From: Saprospiraceae bacterium
GTDB taxonomy: Bacteria > Bacteroidota > Bacteroidia > Chitinophagales > Saprospiraceae
Direction: 5' to 3'
Length of the DNA stretch: 40,813 bases
NCBI GenBank assembly: GCA_020436935.1
Contig: JAGQWX010000044.1
Coordinates: 1-40,813 of the forward strand
The notes under the pieces were generated by a model. The model was given only the letters and a program-made list of their open reading frames with translations. It ran no database searches and had not been told where the DNA came from. Positions 25,194 through 35,845 of this stretch are shown here, piece by piece. The translations under genes and the position numbers were made by a program. Position 1 is the stretch's first letter, and each line of letters starts with the position of its first letter.

Positions 25194-26414
25194 ATGAAAG
25201 CAATCATAGCCGGCGGAGGAATAGGGGGTCTGGTCACTGCACTATGTCTGCACGATGCAGGCATAGAATGTTGTGTATACGAATCGGTTGAAACCATAAA
25301 GCCACTTGGTGTCGGCATCAATTTATTGCCACACGCCATGAGGGTCTTGACGGAGTTGGGCCTCGAACCACTCATTGAGGAAAGTGCCGTTGCCACCAGT
25401 GCTCTGGTATATGCCAACAAGTTTGGCCAGGTGTATTGGAGTGAAGCAAGGGGAAAATTTGCAGGCTACAAGTGGTCGCAATTTTCTATTCACAGGGGAA
25501 AACTGCAAATGCTTTTATTTGATGAAGTCTCCAAAAGACTGGGCAAGGACAAACTTTTGACAGGCCATCATTTGGAAAATTTTGCAACAGAAAATGATCA
25601 GGTAAAAGCCAGCTTTTCAACAGCCTATGGTGAAGTTGAGGTGATGGGCGACCTTCTGATAGCTGCCGATGGTATCCACTCCAGGGTGAGACATCTGCTC
25701 TTCCCATCAGAAGGCGAAGTAATTTATTCCGGAAACATACTGTATCGGGGAACATCGCTGATGAAGCCTTTTCTGAATGGATCATCCATGGTGATGATTG
25801 GACACAACCGGCATAAAATGGTGGTTTATCCCATTGCGAAACCGGGTGAGGACGGTCTGCAACTGATCAATTGGGTAGGCAATCTCAAGGAAGAAAATTT
25901 GCAACTCAAGGCCCGTGACTGGAACAGAAAGGCAGATAAAAATATGCTGCTGGAGAAGTACAAGGGATGGAATTTTGACTGGCTCGATGTGGAGGAAATG
26001 ATTGGCAGGTCGGAAGCCATTTATGAATTCCCCATGTCAGACCGTGATCCACTACCTGCCTGGAGTTTTGGGAAAGTAACACTATTGGGAGACGCTGCTC
26101 ATCCTATGTATCCCATTGGTTCGAATGGAGCGTCACAGGCGATTTTGGATGCTGCATTTCTCGCAACCTGTCTTACAGAAAACAGCTCAGTTGAGACCGC
26201 CCTCAAGAATTATGAAAATGAGCGTCTTACGGCCACCAGTAAAGTCGTTTTGCAAAACAGGAAAAAAGGACCGGATTCTATCATGGACCTGATGGAGGAG
26301 AGATTTCCAAATGGTTTTGAAGAACATGAAATTCCTGTGGAAGATCTTTCAAATATCATGGATCATTACCGGCAGCTTGCAGGATTCGATAAAGTTTCTT
26401 TGAATGCCAGGTAG
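25194..26414 (+). CDS. FAD-dependent aromatic monooxygenase (salicylate-hydroxylase-like)
   Basis: A 406-residue class A flavoprotein monooxygenase. The three FAD motifs are present: GGGIGG (residues 7-12, dinucleotide fold), the DG motif in IAADGIHSRVR, and GDAAHPMYPIGSNGASQ near residue 298. Such enzymes use NAD(P)H and O2 to hydroxylate phenolic or related rings, for example 3-hydroxybenzoate or salicylate. The substrate cannot be deduced. It has no signal peptide and is cytoplasmic. Start 2 bp after the DUF3237 stop, so cotranscribed with it. Confidence 0.9.
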   Translation: MKAIIAGGGIGGLVTALCLHDAGIECCVYESVETIKPLGVGINLLPHAMRVLTELGLEPLIEESAVATSALVYANKFGQVYWSEARGKFAGYKWSQFSIHRGKLQMLLFDEVSKRLGKDKLLTGHHLENFATENDQVKASFSTAYGEVEVMGDLLIAADGIHSRVRHLLFPSEGEVIYSGNILYRGTSLMKPFLNGSSMVMIGHNRHKMVVYPIAKPGEDGLQLINWVGNLKEENLQLKARDWNRKADKNMLLEKYKGWNFDWLDVEEMIGRSEAIYEFPMSDRDPLPAWSFGKVTLLGDAAHPMYPIGSNGASQAILDAAFLATCLTENSSVETALKNYENERLTATSKVVLQNRKKGPDSIMDLMEERFPNGFEEHEIPVEDLSNIMDHYRQLAGFDKVSLNAR

Positions 26415-26428
26415 GCTGAACAGCTTAC

Positions 26429-26458
26429 TTGACATTTACAAAAAATTATTTAAATTTG
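26429..26458 (+). promoter_or_regulatory. predicted promoter of the Cys-rich lipoprotein gene
   Basis: TTG (26429-26431) - N19 - TAAATTTG (26451-26458) matches the Bacteroidota promoter consensus and lies 62 bp before the ATG at 26520. Confidence 0.55.
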
Positions 26459-26519
26459 CAATAGCCTGAATTTCAGTCACTAAGAGAAATTCAAATTCTT
26501 TCACCTTAAAACCACCACC

Positions 26520-27086
26520 ATGAAAAAGGCATTGCTCTATTGCTTTCTTTTGACCTGTATTTTTTTGTTTGATTCTTGTAAAAAATGTGATTGCGGAGAT
26601 GCAAAATTGGTCAAAGTGAAAGCTGATGCACCTTCTTTGATTAATTACCGATGGGAAATGAGCCAGGCGGTGCAACATTCCGACGGTACTGCCACATCAA
26701 GCATCAGCATAATTTCTCCCGGGACATCCTCTGTCAATGCGTCAATCGCTGATTCTGTCACGACCAATCTTTATCTCACAGCCTCAGATTCGCTTGCTGG
26801 TGTGAAATGTATTACTACGGGTGGAAGCTTTGCATATACTTGCTCAGATCCCAATGGAGGCATTGGTATTTCTGTACATGGCATTCTTGCAAATGATGAC
26901 CAATGCGTCGATTTGACTACATGTTGTCTCAGGTCTCAGAGAAAAAGCATCACCAACCTGAGTCAATATATCAATTGCACCAATGGCAGAGTCTTCAGCG
27001 GCGGGGGCCTTCAGGTTGTGGCTTACATTCAAAACTGTAATTTGAAAATCGATACTGTCTTTATGAGCGTTAATTTTCAATCATAG
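26520..27086 (+). CDS. cysteine-rich lipoprotein, unknown function
   Basis: A 188-residue predicted lipoprotein: hydrophobic start, FDSC with lipidated Cys20, then KKCDCGD. It has about ten further Cys in the mature part (for example VDLTTCCLRS), suggesting disulfide stabilisation in the envelope. No family is recognised. The many small and Thr/Ser residues fit a beta-rich domain. It is monocistronic with a good promoter match. Confidence 0.75.
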   Translation: MKKALLYCFLLTCIFLFDSCKKCDCGDAKLVKVKADAPSLINYRWEMSQAVQHSDGTATSSISIISPGTSSVNASIADSVTTNLYLTASDSLAGVKCITTGGSFAYTCSDPNGGIGISVHGILANDDQCVDLTTCCLRSQRKSITNLSQYINCTNGRVFSGGGLQVVAYIQNCNLKIDTVFMSVNFQS

Positions 27087-27169
27087 TGGCAAGTATATTT
27101 CTCTCAAAGAGAATTTGGTAATGTTCCACAATTACCTTTATTTTCGACCATTATTGATGTCAAATATTT

Positions 27170-27529
27170 ATGAAGGAGAGCAACAACGAAAGGGTGTACC
27201 GCATGTCTTTTGCAAGTGTTTACCCCCACTATATCACAAAAGCTGAGCGAAAGGGGCGCAGTAAAGAAGAAGTGGATGAAATCATTTATTGGCTCACCGG
27301 TTATGATGAAAAGGGATTAAAGGCCGTTATTGAAAATAGAACTGACTTCCAACATTTTTTCTCCGAGGCTCCTCTGTTAAATCCAAATGTCACCAAAATA
27401 ACAGGTGTCATCTGTGGATATCGCGTTGAGGACATTGAAGACCCTCTCATGCAAAAAGTAAGGTATCTAGACAAACTGATTGACGAGCTTGCAAAAGGCA
27501 AAAAGATGGAGAAAATACTCAGAGAGTAA
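27170..27529 (+). CDS. DUF2200 family protein
   Basis: A 119-residue cytoplasmic protein matching DUF2200 over its full length: [70 protein letters not shown] and a C-terminal [19 protein letters not shown]. Members of this family are widespread single-domain proteins of unknown function. ATG start at 27170, 63 bp before the Crp/Fnr gene on the same strand. Confidence 0.92.
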   Translation: MKESNNERVYRMSFASVYPHYITKAERKGRSKEEVDEIIYWLTGYDEKGLKAVIENRTDFQHFFSEAPLLNPNVTKITGVICGYRVEDIEDPLMQKVRYLDKLIDELAKGKKMEKILRE

Positions 27530-27592
27530 GAACGCCCTCAATGCAGTCTTTCAATTTGATTTTAATGATGCCATAAACAGTTTTTTAAGATA

Positions 27593-28210
27593 ATGGATAA
27601 GGAACAGATACGATTGGCTCAGATAGAACCTTTGATTGACTACTTCAACCAGATCATGCCCTTGAGTCCCGAAGAGGTCGACATGGTTTATTCCTTGTTT
27701 AAACCGAGGCTTTATAGAAAACGGCAATATGTACACCAGGAGGGTGATGTGTGCAATCAATTCAATTTTGTAGTCAGCGGGTGTTTGAGACTTTATATGG
27801 TGGATGACAAAGGTGATGTCCATATTTTACAGTTTGCATCTGAAAACTGGTGGATCATAGACCTGGGCAGTTTCCACGAAAGAACGCCATCCAACTTAAA
27901 TATCGATGCGCTTGAGGATACCACTGTATTGCAGATAAGTCATGAGAACCTCCTTGTTCTGTATACTCAGGCACCAAAATTCAATCGGATATTCAGGGTC
28001 TTGATCGAAAACAGTTTTGTATCCCTTCAAAAGAGGTTGTTGCAAAATATATCTGCTCCTGCTGAAGAAAAATACTATTCTTTTCTAGAGACCTATGAAC
28101 ACCTCGTCAATCGGCTGCCACAAACCCAAATTGCTTCCTTTCTGGGTATTACTCCGGAATTCCTGAGCCGCCTCCGCAATAAACAAGCCCATTCCAAAGG
28201 CAAATCTTAA
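27593..28210 (+). CDS. Crp/Fnr-family transcriptional regulator
   Basis: A 205-residue regulator. The N-terminal cyclic-nucleotide-binding-like barrel covers about residues 15-130 (YVHQEGDVCNQFNFVVSGCLR, LYMVDDKGDVHILQF, LEDTTVLQI). A dimer helix follows (FNRIFRVLIENSFVSLQKRL), then the helix-turn-helix LPQTQIASFLGITPEFLSRLRN. There is no Cys cluster like that of Fnr, and the cAMP-binding Arg/Ser of E. coli Crp are not conserved, so the effector is unknown. It lies beside a reductase-like gene 112 bp downstream, a possible target. Confidence 0.9.
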   Translation: MDKEQIRLAQIEPLIDYFNQIMPLSPEEVDMVYSLFKPRLYRKRQYVHQEGDVCNQFNFVVSGCLRLYMVDDKGDVHILQFASENWWIIDLGSFHERTPSNLNIDALEDTTVLQISHENLLVLYTQAPKFNRIFRVLIENSFVSLQKRLLQNISAPAEEKYYSFLETYEHLVNRLPQTQIASFLGITPEFLSRLRNKQAHSKGKS

Positions 28211-28322
28211 TCCAGATCAAGATTCTTTCTTAAACCAGTTCATTGGCAAGCAGCTACTTGTCCATGCATCTTTGTGTCATAAAAAAACTGGATTTAAGTA
28301 ATTAATCATTAAAAAGTATAAC

Positions 28323-28973
28323 ATGAAAACGAATTCAAAAGTGGCCATTATTGGTCTTGGAAACATTGGCAAAGTAGTAGCTGCAAATCTAGCCCACTCC
28401 AATACAAACTTTATCGCTGCTGACAGATCAATAGCCAAAGCAAATGAACTTGCAGAAAAATTGGGTGCCATTGTTCAGCCTGGTGAAATTTCAGCAGCAG
28501 TAAAGCAAGCAGATATTTTGATCTTGTCGATACCATTTGGTGAAATAGGTATATTTCTTCACGAGCATGCTGCTGATTTGGAAGGCAAAATTATTGTTGA
28601 CCCTTCCAATCCAATTGCACCGGATGAAAACGGAGGGTTCAAAAAAATCATTGCAGCCGAAAAATCCGCAGGTGAAATAAACGCAGAATTTTTGCCCAAA
28701 AATGCCAAGCTGGCAAAAGCAATGGGAACATTAGGTGCAGGATCATTGGGAGCTGCTGCCCACCAAAAACCCGAAGCAGCCGCGTTATTTTATGCTACCG
28801 ATGATCAGTCGATTGATCCTCAAATTGAGGAGTTGATCGTCAACACCGGTTTTGAACCTGTTCGTGTTGGAAATTTAACTCAGTCCATTCGTATTGAAGT
28901 CTTCGGCGACCTTCATGAGTTTGGGGCGCTGGGAAAAACAGTGACAAGAACGGAGGCGCAGTCAAAAATTTGA
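28323..28973 (+). CDS. NADPH-dependent F420 reductase-like oxidoreductase
   Basis: A 216-residue protein with an N-terminal Rossmann fold (KVAIIGLGNIGKVVAANL; ADRSIAKANELAEKLGA) and motifs of the NADP-oxidoreductase/F420-dependent group: ADILILSIPFGEIG, LEGKIIVDPSNPI, and the GAGSLGAAAHQKPEAAALFYA block before the C-terminal helix. Similar proteins in Bacteroidota often lack F420 and probably act on other substrates with NADPH. It ends 83 bp before a strong terminator that separates it from the convergent cytochrome operon. Confidence 0.85.
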   Translation: MKTNSKVAIIGLGNIGKVVAANLAHSNTNFIAADRSIAKANELAEKLGAIVQPGEISAAVKQADILILSIPFGEIGIFLHEHAADLEGKIIVDPSNPIAPDENGGFKKIIAAEKSAGEINAEFLPKNAKLAKAMGTLGAGSLGAAAHQKPEAAALFYATDDQSIDPQIEELIVNTGFEPVRVGNLTQSIRIEVFGDLHEFGALGKTVTRTEAQSKI

Positions 28974-29056
28974 GTTTAAATCAACAGAATGGTCAGTAAA
29001 CAAAGCAAAAAGTGGTAACTGAAATATTTGCCTGATCTTAATTTTTCAAAAAAACA

Positions 29057-29095
29057 ACAAAGTATTTTCATTCATTTGAAGATACTTTGTTTGTT
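29057..29095. terminator. bidirectional terminator between convergent genes
   Basis: Stem ACAAAGTATTTTC (29057-29069) pairs with GAAGATACTTTGT (29078-29090), 13 pairs including one wobble, 8-nt loop. Plus-strand tail TTGTTTATG; minus-strand tail TTGTTTTTTTG. It serves both the F420-reductase-like gene and the cytochrome operon. Confidence 0.75.
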
Positions 29096-29256
29096 TATGT
29101 CGGGCTAAACCTGGTATTTTCATTGAAATCAAACTGAATTTCAGTTTGTCTCCTGACCCTGGGCATTGTGAGTTATCACAGCATCAGGATCGCTTTGATG
29201 AATCCTGTAAAATCGCTCAAAAACGAATGATCAGAGCTGTAAATGGTTAATTCCAA

Positions 29257-30630
29257 TTACTGCAAACTTTCCAAACTTTTGACCAGATCCTCCCTCGTGA
29301 GCAAAATTGTATCAGATGGGTAAGTTGGAATCAGATATGCTCCCGTATCTATGAGCAAATCAGAACGCTGCGGTATATCAGCCATTTGAATACCGGATTC
29401 AAACAAATAAACCTGCTTCAGGGATGGGATGGATATTAAGACCTTGAGGTCTTCCTTACTGACTTTGGTCCCCTGAAGGTTGAGCTGCTTCAATGATTTT
29501 AAATTTTCAAGAGGAGTAAGAGATGACAGGATATTACAATTCCTGAGCTCAAGTTGGTAAAGGTTTGTGCACGATTTTAGGGCTGAAACCAGCTTTTCAT
29601 CTATGTCAGTCCCCACTGCTCTGAACCACACAACATTGGGAGCCACCTTATTCCAAACGGCTTGATCAAATGATTCCCCAAGAGATTTGTACAAACTCAC
29701 GCTTAAAAAGGCGGATCCCATTTCAACGGGAGCCGCAACAAAACCCATATCAGTGAGTTGTTTCAATGTTTGATCATCGACTACCGGTATCTTTATATCA
29801 GGTAAATCTACTTTAGTGATGGGCCTGTTGACCAGTGTCGCCAGGGCCAATTTTACTTCTTCTGATTGGGCTATGTCGAGTACCTTTCCTTTGGTTGGGA
29901 CTCCCTGATCGATCCACCATTTGATGAGCGTTATTTCTTCTGCGGTCAATTGAGTTTTTCCAGATGGAGGCATGTGTTCCTCATGGCTTTTCTCCAGCAA
30001 AAGTCTTCTCATCAGTTCAGAATTTCCGGCGTCATGAGCTGTCAATATTTTACCATTTTTTCCACCTTTCAAGATGTTTTCAGGACTATCCAGTCTGAGT
30101 CCGCCTTTTTTGGCAGAGGAGGAATGGCATTTCCAGCACTTTTCAGCAAAAACCGGGACGATGACTTCATCATACACCAAAGCCTGCTGAGGATCAACGA
30201 TCAAGGGTCGAGCATACTCTTCTGCGCCAAAACTCAAAAAATCTTCCCCATGGGTGAGACTTCCGCCCAAATGACCGGCAAAAATCATTGCCACAAGGCC
30301 AAGCACCCAAAAAGCATTCTGGACCAGCCAATTTCGCTTTCTGATGTAGGAAAGGAATAAAGCGACTGACATCACAGTAAAAACAATGGCCGCATTTCTG
30401 TGATACAAAACCAAATCCCCCGCATAATCTCCATCCTGTGATAAGAGGTAGCCAGTAATCGCGCTCAAAGCTGCTACCAGGGCATTTGTTCCAGTGACCC
30501 ATCTCATTAGAGGATCATTCACTTCCACCAACTTTCTGCTTTTCAATACATGGAGCAGTAACCCAAGGGTAAAAAACCCTATCGGCAAATGAACCAGTAA
30601 GGGGTGGAACTTGCCCAGAATTTCCATCAT
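29257..30630 (-). CDS. DUF2231 membrane - planctomycete-type cytochrome c - leucine-rich protein
   Basis: A 457-residue three-part protein. Start at ATG 30628-30630 overlapping the upstream stop as ATGA (MMEILGKFHPLLVHLPIGFF). Residues 1-120: four membrane helices of the DUF2231 type (HPLLVHLPIGFF, GYLLSQDGDYAG). Middle: a PSCyt1-like c-type cytochrome with CWKCH (Cys165, Cys168, His169) and MPPSGKTQLTAEEITLIKWW (Met220, probable heme ligand). C-terminus: leucine-rich repeats (LYQLELRNCNILSSLTPLEN, LKSLKQLNLQGTKVS). The heme part faces the periplasm. Last gene of a four-gene operon, probably in electron transfer for the exported enzymes encoded upstream. Confidence 0.88.
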   Translation of the reverse strand: MMEILGKFHPLLVHLPIGFFTLGLLLHVLKSRKLVEVNDPLMRWVTGTNALVAALSAITGYLLSQDGDYAGDLVLYHRNAAIVFTVMSVALFLSYIRKRNWLVQNAFWVLGLVAMIFAGHLGGSLTHGEDFLSFGAEEYARPLIVDPQQALVYDEVIVPVFAEKCWKCHSSSAKKGGLRLDSPENILKGGKNGKILTAHDAGNSELMRRLLLEKSHEEHMPPSGKTQLTAEEITLIKWWIDQGVPTKGKVLDIAQSEEVKLALATLVNRPITKVDLPDIKIPVVDDQTLKQLTDMGFVAAPVEMGSAFLSVSLYKSLGESFDQAVWNKVAPNVVWFRAVGTDIDEKLVSALKSCTNLYQLELRNCNILSSLTPLENLKSLKQLNLQGTKVSKEDLKVLISIPSLKQVYLFESGIQMADIPQRSDLLIDTGAYLIPTYPSDTILLTREDLVKSLESLQ

Positions 30631-31523
30631 TGGTAGCGCTTTTTGATCAGGTTTTTCATATATACATTGATTTCCCATTGATTGGCCAATGGCTGACGCG
30701 TATACGGAATTGTGGGCATATACGACGGAGGACCAAATTCTGTAAGAAATGTCAATCGATCTGCGCCAGCCGAAATTCTATTTTCCACTACTTCGTCCCA
30801 CCATTTCAAATGGGCCTGGAGGGCTTTATCCCACTCCGGGGCTCTGGGATCACTTACCTGTGGTCCTTCCTGGTGCCCTATCCTCAGATGCACGTGGCGG
30901 GTATGTGCCAGGGCTTTTCGGACATTCTCCTGCTGATCTTCCAGCAGAGATTCGTGCACGTTGGTCCAATGTGAAATGTCCAGGGTAAGGTGCATGCCGT
31001 CGAACTTATCCAGGAGTTTTTTGGTCACCGGGGCGGCAAAACACATCCTGCTGCGATGGGTCTCATGCGTAATTTCTATGCCTGTCCTCTGGGCTTCACT
31101 GATGGTGTGCTCCACCAACTTTCCATTTTCATCCAGCTCAAAATAATCTTTGCCCGAATGGCAGTTGATGTACAGTGGCTTAATGGTTGAGGACAAGGCT
31201 TCACCCAGATTCTTTTTAAACTCAGCAAAATGTTCTGTAAAAGTTGGCGACGATCCCGCGACCAGGTAGCCAATTTGGAGGTCATGTTTTTCCAGTGCTG
31301 CAAACAATTCCTTTTGGTGTCCGGAGTCTGCATTCCACCACAGTTCTATGCCATCATATCCCTCCCTTTTGGCCGCTTCACAAAACTCAGAAATGCCGCC
31401 TTTGTATCCCCAGTTGGTGGCCAGGACAATGGGTTGAAGTTTTCCGACCAGCTTTGGATTGACGTCCAGTTGCAAAATGGTACCGGCTGCAATTGAGTTT
31501 TTGATGAATTTTCTCCTGTCCAT
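30627..31523 (-). CDS. Tat-exported sugar-phosphate-isomerase/epimerase-like TIM-barrel protein
   Basis: A 298-residue xylose-isomerase-like TIM barrel (AP-endonuclease 2 superfamily). The twin-arginine start MDRRKFIKNSIAAG indicates folding in the cytoplasm before export. Strand-end motifs with metal-binding residues: YDGIELWW, YLVAGSS, YINCHSGKDYF, GIEITHETHRS, LTLDISHWTNVHE, HVHLRIGHQEG and FLTEFGPP. Such proteins isomerise or dehydrate sugars or polyols. Gene order puts it after DUF1501 (8-bp gap) and before the cytochrome gene (4-bp overlap), so it is part of one exported pathway. The substrate is unknown. Confidence 0.88.
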   Translation of the reverse strand: MDRRKFIKNSIAAGTILQLDVNPKLVGKLQPIVLATNWGYKGGISEFCEAAKREGYDGIELWWNADSGHQKELFAALEKHDLQIGYLVAGSSPTFTEHFAEFKKNLGEALSSTIKPLYINCHSGKDYFELDENGKLVEHTISEAQRTGIEITHETHRSRMCFAAPVTKKLLDKFDGMHLTLDISHWTNVHESLLEDQQENVRKALAHTRHVHLRIGHQEGPQVSDPRAPEWDKALQAHLKWWDEVVENRISAGADRLTFLTEFGPPSYMPTIPYTRQPLANQWEINVYMKNLIKKRYQ

Positions 31524-31531
31524 ATGATGGT

Positions 31532-33028
31532 TTATGCTATGATGTCACTGATGACTTTGCCGTCGGTATCCGTGAGTCTGAATGGACGGCCCTGAAAGTC
31601 ATAGGTCAATTTTTCGTGATCAAATCCGAGTTGATGGAGGATGGTTGCCTGGATATCGTGGGGGCTCACTCTGCCTGAGACAGCGCTGTAACCAATTTCA
31701 TCAGTCTGTCCGTAGGTGTGGCCCTTTCTGATTCCGCCGCCTGCCATCCACTTGGTGAAAGCTTCAGCGTGGTGATCCCTGCCTTTGAATGCATTGGGCT
31801 TGCCTTCTCTGTTTTCAGCCATTGGTGTTCGGCCAAATTCCCCACCCCAAACCACCAGGGTCTGGTCGAGCAATCCTCTTTGTTTCAGATCCAAAATCAG
31901 GGCGGTCACCGCTTTGTCCGTTTGACGGCATTTGTTGACCAGGCCAACATCAATGGAAATGTCTTCAGCAGTGCCATGAGAATCCCAACCCCAGTCAAAC
32001 AATTGAACGAAACGCACGCCTTTCTCCACCAGTTTTCTTGCCAATAAGACATTGTTGGCAAAGCTTGCCTTTCCCGGCTGTGTGGCATACATGTCATGAA
32101 TGTATTGTGGTTCGTCGTTGATGTTCATTACTTCCGGTACAGCGATTTGCATTCTGTAGGCCAGTTCGTACTGAGATATTCTGCTCAATGTCTCAGGGTC
32201 TCCGTATTCTTCATACTGCTGCTTGTTTACAGCATTGATGGCTTCTATGGAAGCTTTTCGCAAATCTCTCGTTACGTGGTCGGGGTCATTCAAAAACAAA
32301 ATGGGGTCCCCACCCGATCTGCATTGCACTCCCTGATATACTGAGGGTAAAAAGCCGCTGCCCCATATGCTTTTGCCTGCATCGGGATTGGCACCTCCGC
32401 TTGTCAAAACCACAAATCCCGGTAAGTCCTGATTTTCAGAACCCAGTCCATAGGTCACCCAGGAACCCAGGCTTGGCCTACCCAGTCGGGCAAAGCCGGT
32501 GTGCATCAAAAGCTGTGCCGGTGCATGGTTGAACTGATCCGTGGTTACCGCTTTCAGAAAAGATATTTCATCGGCAATCGACTGCAGGTGTGGTAAATAA
32601 TTGCTGATCCATGCTCCACTTTCACCATGCTGAGCAAATTTTGCCTGCGGACCCATCATTTTCGGCACTCCCCTGATGAATGCAAATTTTTTGCCTTCCA
32701 GAAACGATTGAGGACAATCCTGGCCATCCATTTTGAGCAACTCAGGCTTATAATCAAACAATTCCAACTGCGAAGGAGCACCAGCCATATGAAGGTAAAT
32801 TACAGAACGGGCCCTTGGAGCAAAATGAGGAGCCCTGGTCATCAACGGATTCGCCAGATCAAACAATGGCTCTGCCACAGGACCAGATTTACTTCCACAA
32901 GAGCTTAAAAGTCCTCCAAGGGCAAGGCTTCCCAGGCCAAGGAAACTTTCCTTCAGGAAATTGCGCCTGGTTTGTTCCTGCAACTTCAAGGTTATGGCTT
33001 CTTTTGAAAAATCCTTTTGTTTTGCCAT
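31532..33028 (-). CDS. DUF1501 (sulfatase-fold) Tat/lipoprotein
   Basis: A 498-residue DUF1501 protein. The N-terminus combines a twin-arginine motif ([10 protein letters not shown], residues 19-28) and a lipobox (LSSC, Cys44). Family blocks: [64 protein letters not shown] and [21 protein letters not shown]1501 has an alkaline-phosphatase-like fold and almost always sits next to DUF1549/DUF1553 genes in planctomycetes and verrucomicrobia. Its ATG overlaps the upstream stop by one base (TGATG), implying coupling. Envelope-located; substrate unknown. Confidence 0.93.
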   Translation of the reverse strand: MAKQKDFSKEAITLKLQEQTRRNFLKESFLGLGSLALGGLLSSCGSKSGPVAEPLFDLANPLMTRAPHFAPRARSVIYLHMAGAPSQLELFDYKPELLKMDGQDCPQSFLEGKKFAFIRGVPKMMGPQAKFAQHGESGAWISNYLPHLQSIADEISFLKAVTTDQFNHAPAQLLMHTGFARLGRPSLGSWVTYGLGSENQDLPGFVVLTSGGANPDAGKSIWGSGFLPSVYQGVQCRSGGDPILFLNDPDHVTRDLRKASIEAINAVNKQQYEEYGDPETLSRISQYELAYRMQIAVPEVMNINDEPQYIHDMYATQPGKASFANNVLLARKLVEKGVRFVQLFDWGWDSHGTAEDISIDVGLVNKCRQTDKAVTALILDLKQRGLLDQTLVVWGGEFGRTPMAENREGKPNAFKGRDHHAEAFTKWMAGGGIRKGHTYGQTDEIGYSAVSGRVSPHDIQATILHQLGFDHEKLTYDFQGRPFRLTDTDGKVISDIIA

Positions 33029-35688
33029 CAGTTTTTACTTATTACTTCATCAAGATTGAATATGGCATTGGTCACCAGTGCCAGCGCATTTACCTCCGCG
33101 TCCTCCTTGTTTTTAAAAGCCGTATATGCTGTATCATATAAATTCCTCAGTGCTTTTTTCCGTTCGGGGTCTATCTCCCTGCCCAGTGCCTTTTTGTAAG
33201 CCTTCGATATGCTTACATCGACATCAGGCTGATAAACATTTTTTGCAAAATGCCAGGCCAGGTCTACGTAAACAGAGTCATTAAGGGTCGTAAGTGCCTG
33301 AAGTGGTGTATTGGTATTGATTCTTCGCGCTGAGCATACTTCTCTTCCGACACCGTCAAAATTGACCATGCTGGGGTAAGGCGCTGTTCTTTTCCAAAAG
33401 GTGTACAATGCCCTCCTGTATTGCTGGTCGCCCTCGCTTTTGATCCACTTTTTGCCATTGTATGGAGACAGCCAAACTCCTTCGGGTTGATAAGGCATGA
33501 CGGAAGGCCCATACATTTGAGGAAACATCTTGCCCGAAATAGCGAGCGCCTGGTCTCTTATCTGCTCTGCTGTAAGTCTGGTACGCGGGCCTCTTGCCAG
33601 ATAAATATTGAATGGATCTTTGGCCAGATGGTCGGCAGTCACCTTTGAATCCTGGCGATAAGTTGCACTCATGACCAGGCTTTTGATGAGTTGTTTGACA
33701 CTCCATTTTTGAGCTGTCATGAATTGATGGGAAAGATGATCCAGCAATTCCGGATGACTTGGGTATGCTCCCTGTGAACCTAGATCTTCGAGCGTTTCTA
33801 CCAATCCCCTTCCAAATATTTGCTCCCATACCCTGTTGACCATCGTTCGGGAAGTAAGGGGATGCTCCGGTGCTGTCATCCACATGGCCAATCCAAGTCT
33901 GTTGGGCGGATAATTTTTGTTGCTCACGTTGAATATATCAGGGACTCCCGGGTTTACTTTCTCACCCTTAGAAAGCCAGCTTCCCCTTTCAAAAATCCTG
34001 GTTTCTCTCCTCCATACAGGGACATTTTCCACCATAATGGGCGTTTGATCGGCTTTTGCATCCAGCAGTTCCCAAAAGGCACGGCGCTGTTCTTCAGGAA
34101 ATTGTTTGACGCTGCCATCGTTGAAATGAAACCAGTCAAACTGTATGCCGGTGCGCAACGGATCGGTCAATTCCTTGCTTTCAAAAGTAAAAAACAGGTC
34201 ATGCACACCCTCATGGCGATCCAAATCCATTTGGGCCATCTGCCAACCCATATTAGGTTTTTTTAAAGAAAAACTGCCAATTGGCATGCCCTTGACGTGA
34301 TCAAGGTGAATTGTCAGTGTGCCAGTCTTCAATCCACTGGAATATCTGAAAATAAGATGATTAACTCCGGTGAGATCGACAGCCGCAAGCCTCGCTGATG
34401 AATGATTGCGCATCGCCAGCCACTTGGTATCGGAGAGTTCGCTATTGACAAACTGGTCGGTTTCCAGTGAATTTATCGAGGGCTGGAAAGTCTTCAAAAA
34501 CCATTTTATTTGTTGAGCTTCTTCAATGCCCAGGGCTTCGTTCGCCCAAAGTCCAAAATCGTCCAGTTTTTTTCTTTGAACATCATCGAAGTGCCTTAAA
34601 ACCGGATATTCAGCATAGGCATCGTTGTCTCTGCTGTTGTTGAAATAGGCCATAAAGCGATAATAATCTTCGTGTTTGATGGGGTCGTACGGGTGGCTGT
34701 GACATTGTACACAAGCAAATGTTGTACTCATTAGACTCTCCCAGGTGGTATTGACCCGATCCAGCACCGCCGCAACTCTGAATTCCTCATTGTCTGTGCC
34801 TCCTTCGTCATTGGTCATGGTATTGCGATGGAATGCGGTGGCAATGAGCTGGTCATCTGAAGGCTTGGGCAAAAAATCTCCGGCCATTTGCTCCATGATC
34901 ATCTGATCATAAGGCTTGTCTTCGTTGAATGACCTGATGAGCCAATCCCGATAGCGCCAAATATTGCGGTCAGAATCGCGTTCGTACCCTTTTGTATCGG
35001 CGTATCTGGCAATGTCAAGCCACATAGAAGTCCATTTCTCACCAAAATGTGGATTGCCCAACAGACTGTCGACCAGGGCTTCGTAAGTATTATCGTTCGG
35101 TTGTTGCAGATACGCTTTTGTCAATGACTCGGGTGCAGGAAAACCTATGAGATCTAGCGCGAGCCTTCTGGCCAGGACTTCAGGAGGAGCCTGCTCAGAC
35201 ATCGTCAGGTCCATAGCGTTGGCTTTGGCCTCAATAAAGTGGTCTATGTCATTTTTTGACCATGGACCAGCGTCAGGCAAAGGATGGTCTTTCACCGGCT
35301 CAAAAGCCCAGTGTTGGCCCCATTTGGCTCCCTGGCTGATCCATTTGGTGAGCAATGCAATTTCATCTTCGGGAAGTGGGTCTGCTTCGAGTGGCATGCG
35401 TTCCTCCGGATCGTGCAAGGTGAGTCTCCTGATCATTTCTGACTTTCCGGGATCACCCGGTACGATGCCAAATTTCCCGGACTTCAGTTGTGCCTTGGCT
35501 TCTTCTTCAAACAATAGAGAAAATCCACCTTGCTTTTTCACGCCACCATGGCAAGCTATGCATCTTTTGTTGAGTATGGGTTTTACGTGAAGGCTGTAGT
35601 CGACGAGTTCTTCCTTGCAAGAGCTAAGGCAAATGATCGTGCCGAAAATGAAAATGGTGTAAAAGAATTGGCCTTTCCAGGTCGTCAT
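33028..35688 (-). CDS. PSCyt1-DUF1549-DUF1553 planctomycete-type cytochrome lipoprotein
   Basis: An 886-residue protein with an N-terminal lipobox (LSSC, Cys24) and a first heme site CIACH at residues 43-47 in a PSCyt1 domain ([19 protein letters not shown]). DUF1549 follows ([63 protein letters not shown] with a second CxxCH near residue 325). DUF1553 is at the C-terminus ([40 protein letters not shown]). Between them lies a carbohydrate-binding-like insert. These proteins are abundant in planctomycetes and are thought to take part in oxidative catabolism of glycans or related compounds. First gene of the operon; 157 bp upstream lies the right dyad-repeat array. Confidence 0.93.
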   Translation of the reverse strand: MTTWKGQFFYTIFIFGTIICLSSCKEELVDYSLHVKPILNKRCIACHGGVKKQGGFSLLFEEEAKAQLKSGKFGIVPGDPGKSEMIRRLTLHDPEERMPLEADPLPEDEIALLTKWISQGAKWGQHWAFEPVKDHPLPDAGPWSKNDIDHFIEAKANAMDLTMSEQAPPEVLARRLALDLIGFPAPESLTKAYLQQPNDNTYEALVDSLLGNPHFGEKWTSMWLDIARYADTKGYERDSDRNIWRYRDWLIRSFNEDKPYDQMIMEQMAGDFLPKPSDDQLIATAFHRNTMTNDEGGTDNEEFRVAAVLDRVNTTWESLMSTTFACVQCHSHPYDPIKHEDYYRFMAYFNNSRDNDAYAEYPVLRHFDDVQRKKLDDFGLWANEALGIEEAQQIKWFLKTFQPSINSLETDQFVNSELSDTKWLAMRNHSSARLAAVDLTGVNHLIFRYSSGLKTGTLTIHLDHVKGMPIGSFSLKKPNMGWQMAQMDLDRHEGVHDLFFTFESKELTDPLRTGIQFDWFHFNDGSVKQFPEEQRRAFWELLDAKADQTPIMVENVPVWRRETRIFERGSWLSKGEKVNPGVPDIFNVSNKNYPPNRLGLAMWMTAPEHPLTSRTMVNRVWEQIFGRGLVETLEDLGSQGAYPSHPELLDHLSHQFMTAQKWSVKQLIKSLVMSATYRQDSKVTADHLAKDPFNIYLARGPRTRLTAEQIRDQALAISGKMFPQMYGPSVMPYQPEGVWLSPYNGKKWIKSEGDQQYRRALYTFWKRTAPYPSMVNFDGVGREVCSARRINTNTPLQALTTLNDSVYVDLAWHFAKNVYQPDVDVSISKAYKKALGREIDPERKKALRNLYDTAYTAFKNKEDAEVNALALVTNAIFNLDEVISKN

Positions 35689-35845
35689 GCAGCTCTGGTT
35701 TGAATCAAAGCAATTTTACGAAAGTTTTGTCAAATTCCGACTATTGAGATGTATTTGCTGGCGACAAAAACAATGACGAAATAAAAGCTGCGCCTAAAGG
35801 ATATTCTTAAAATGGGAAGTGAAGGGCTATCTGGATTTTGGTGGA

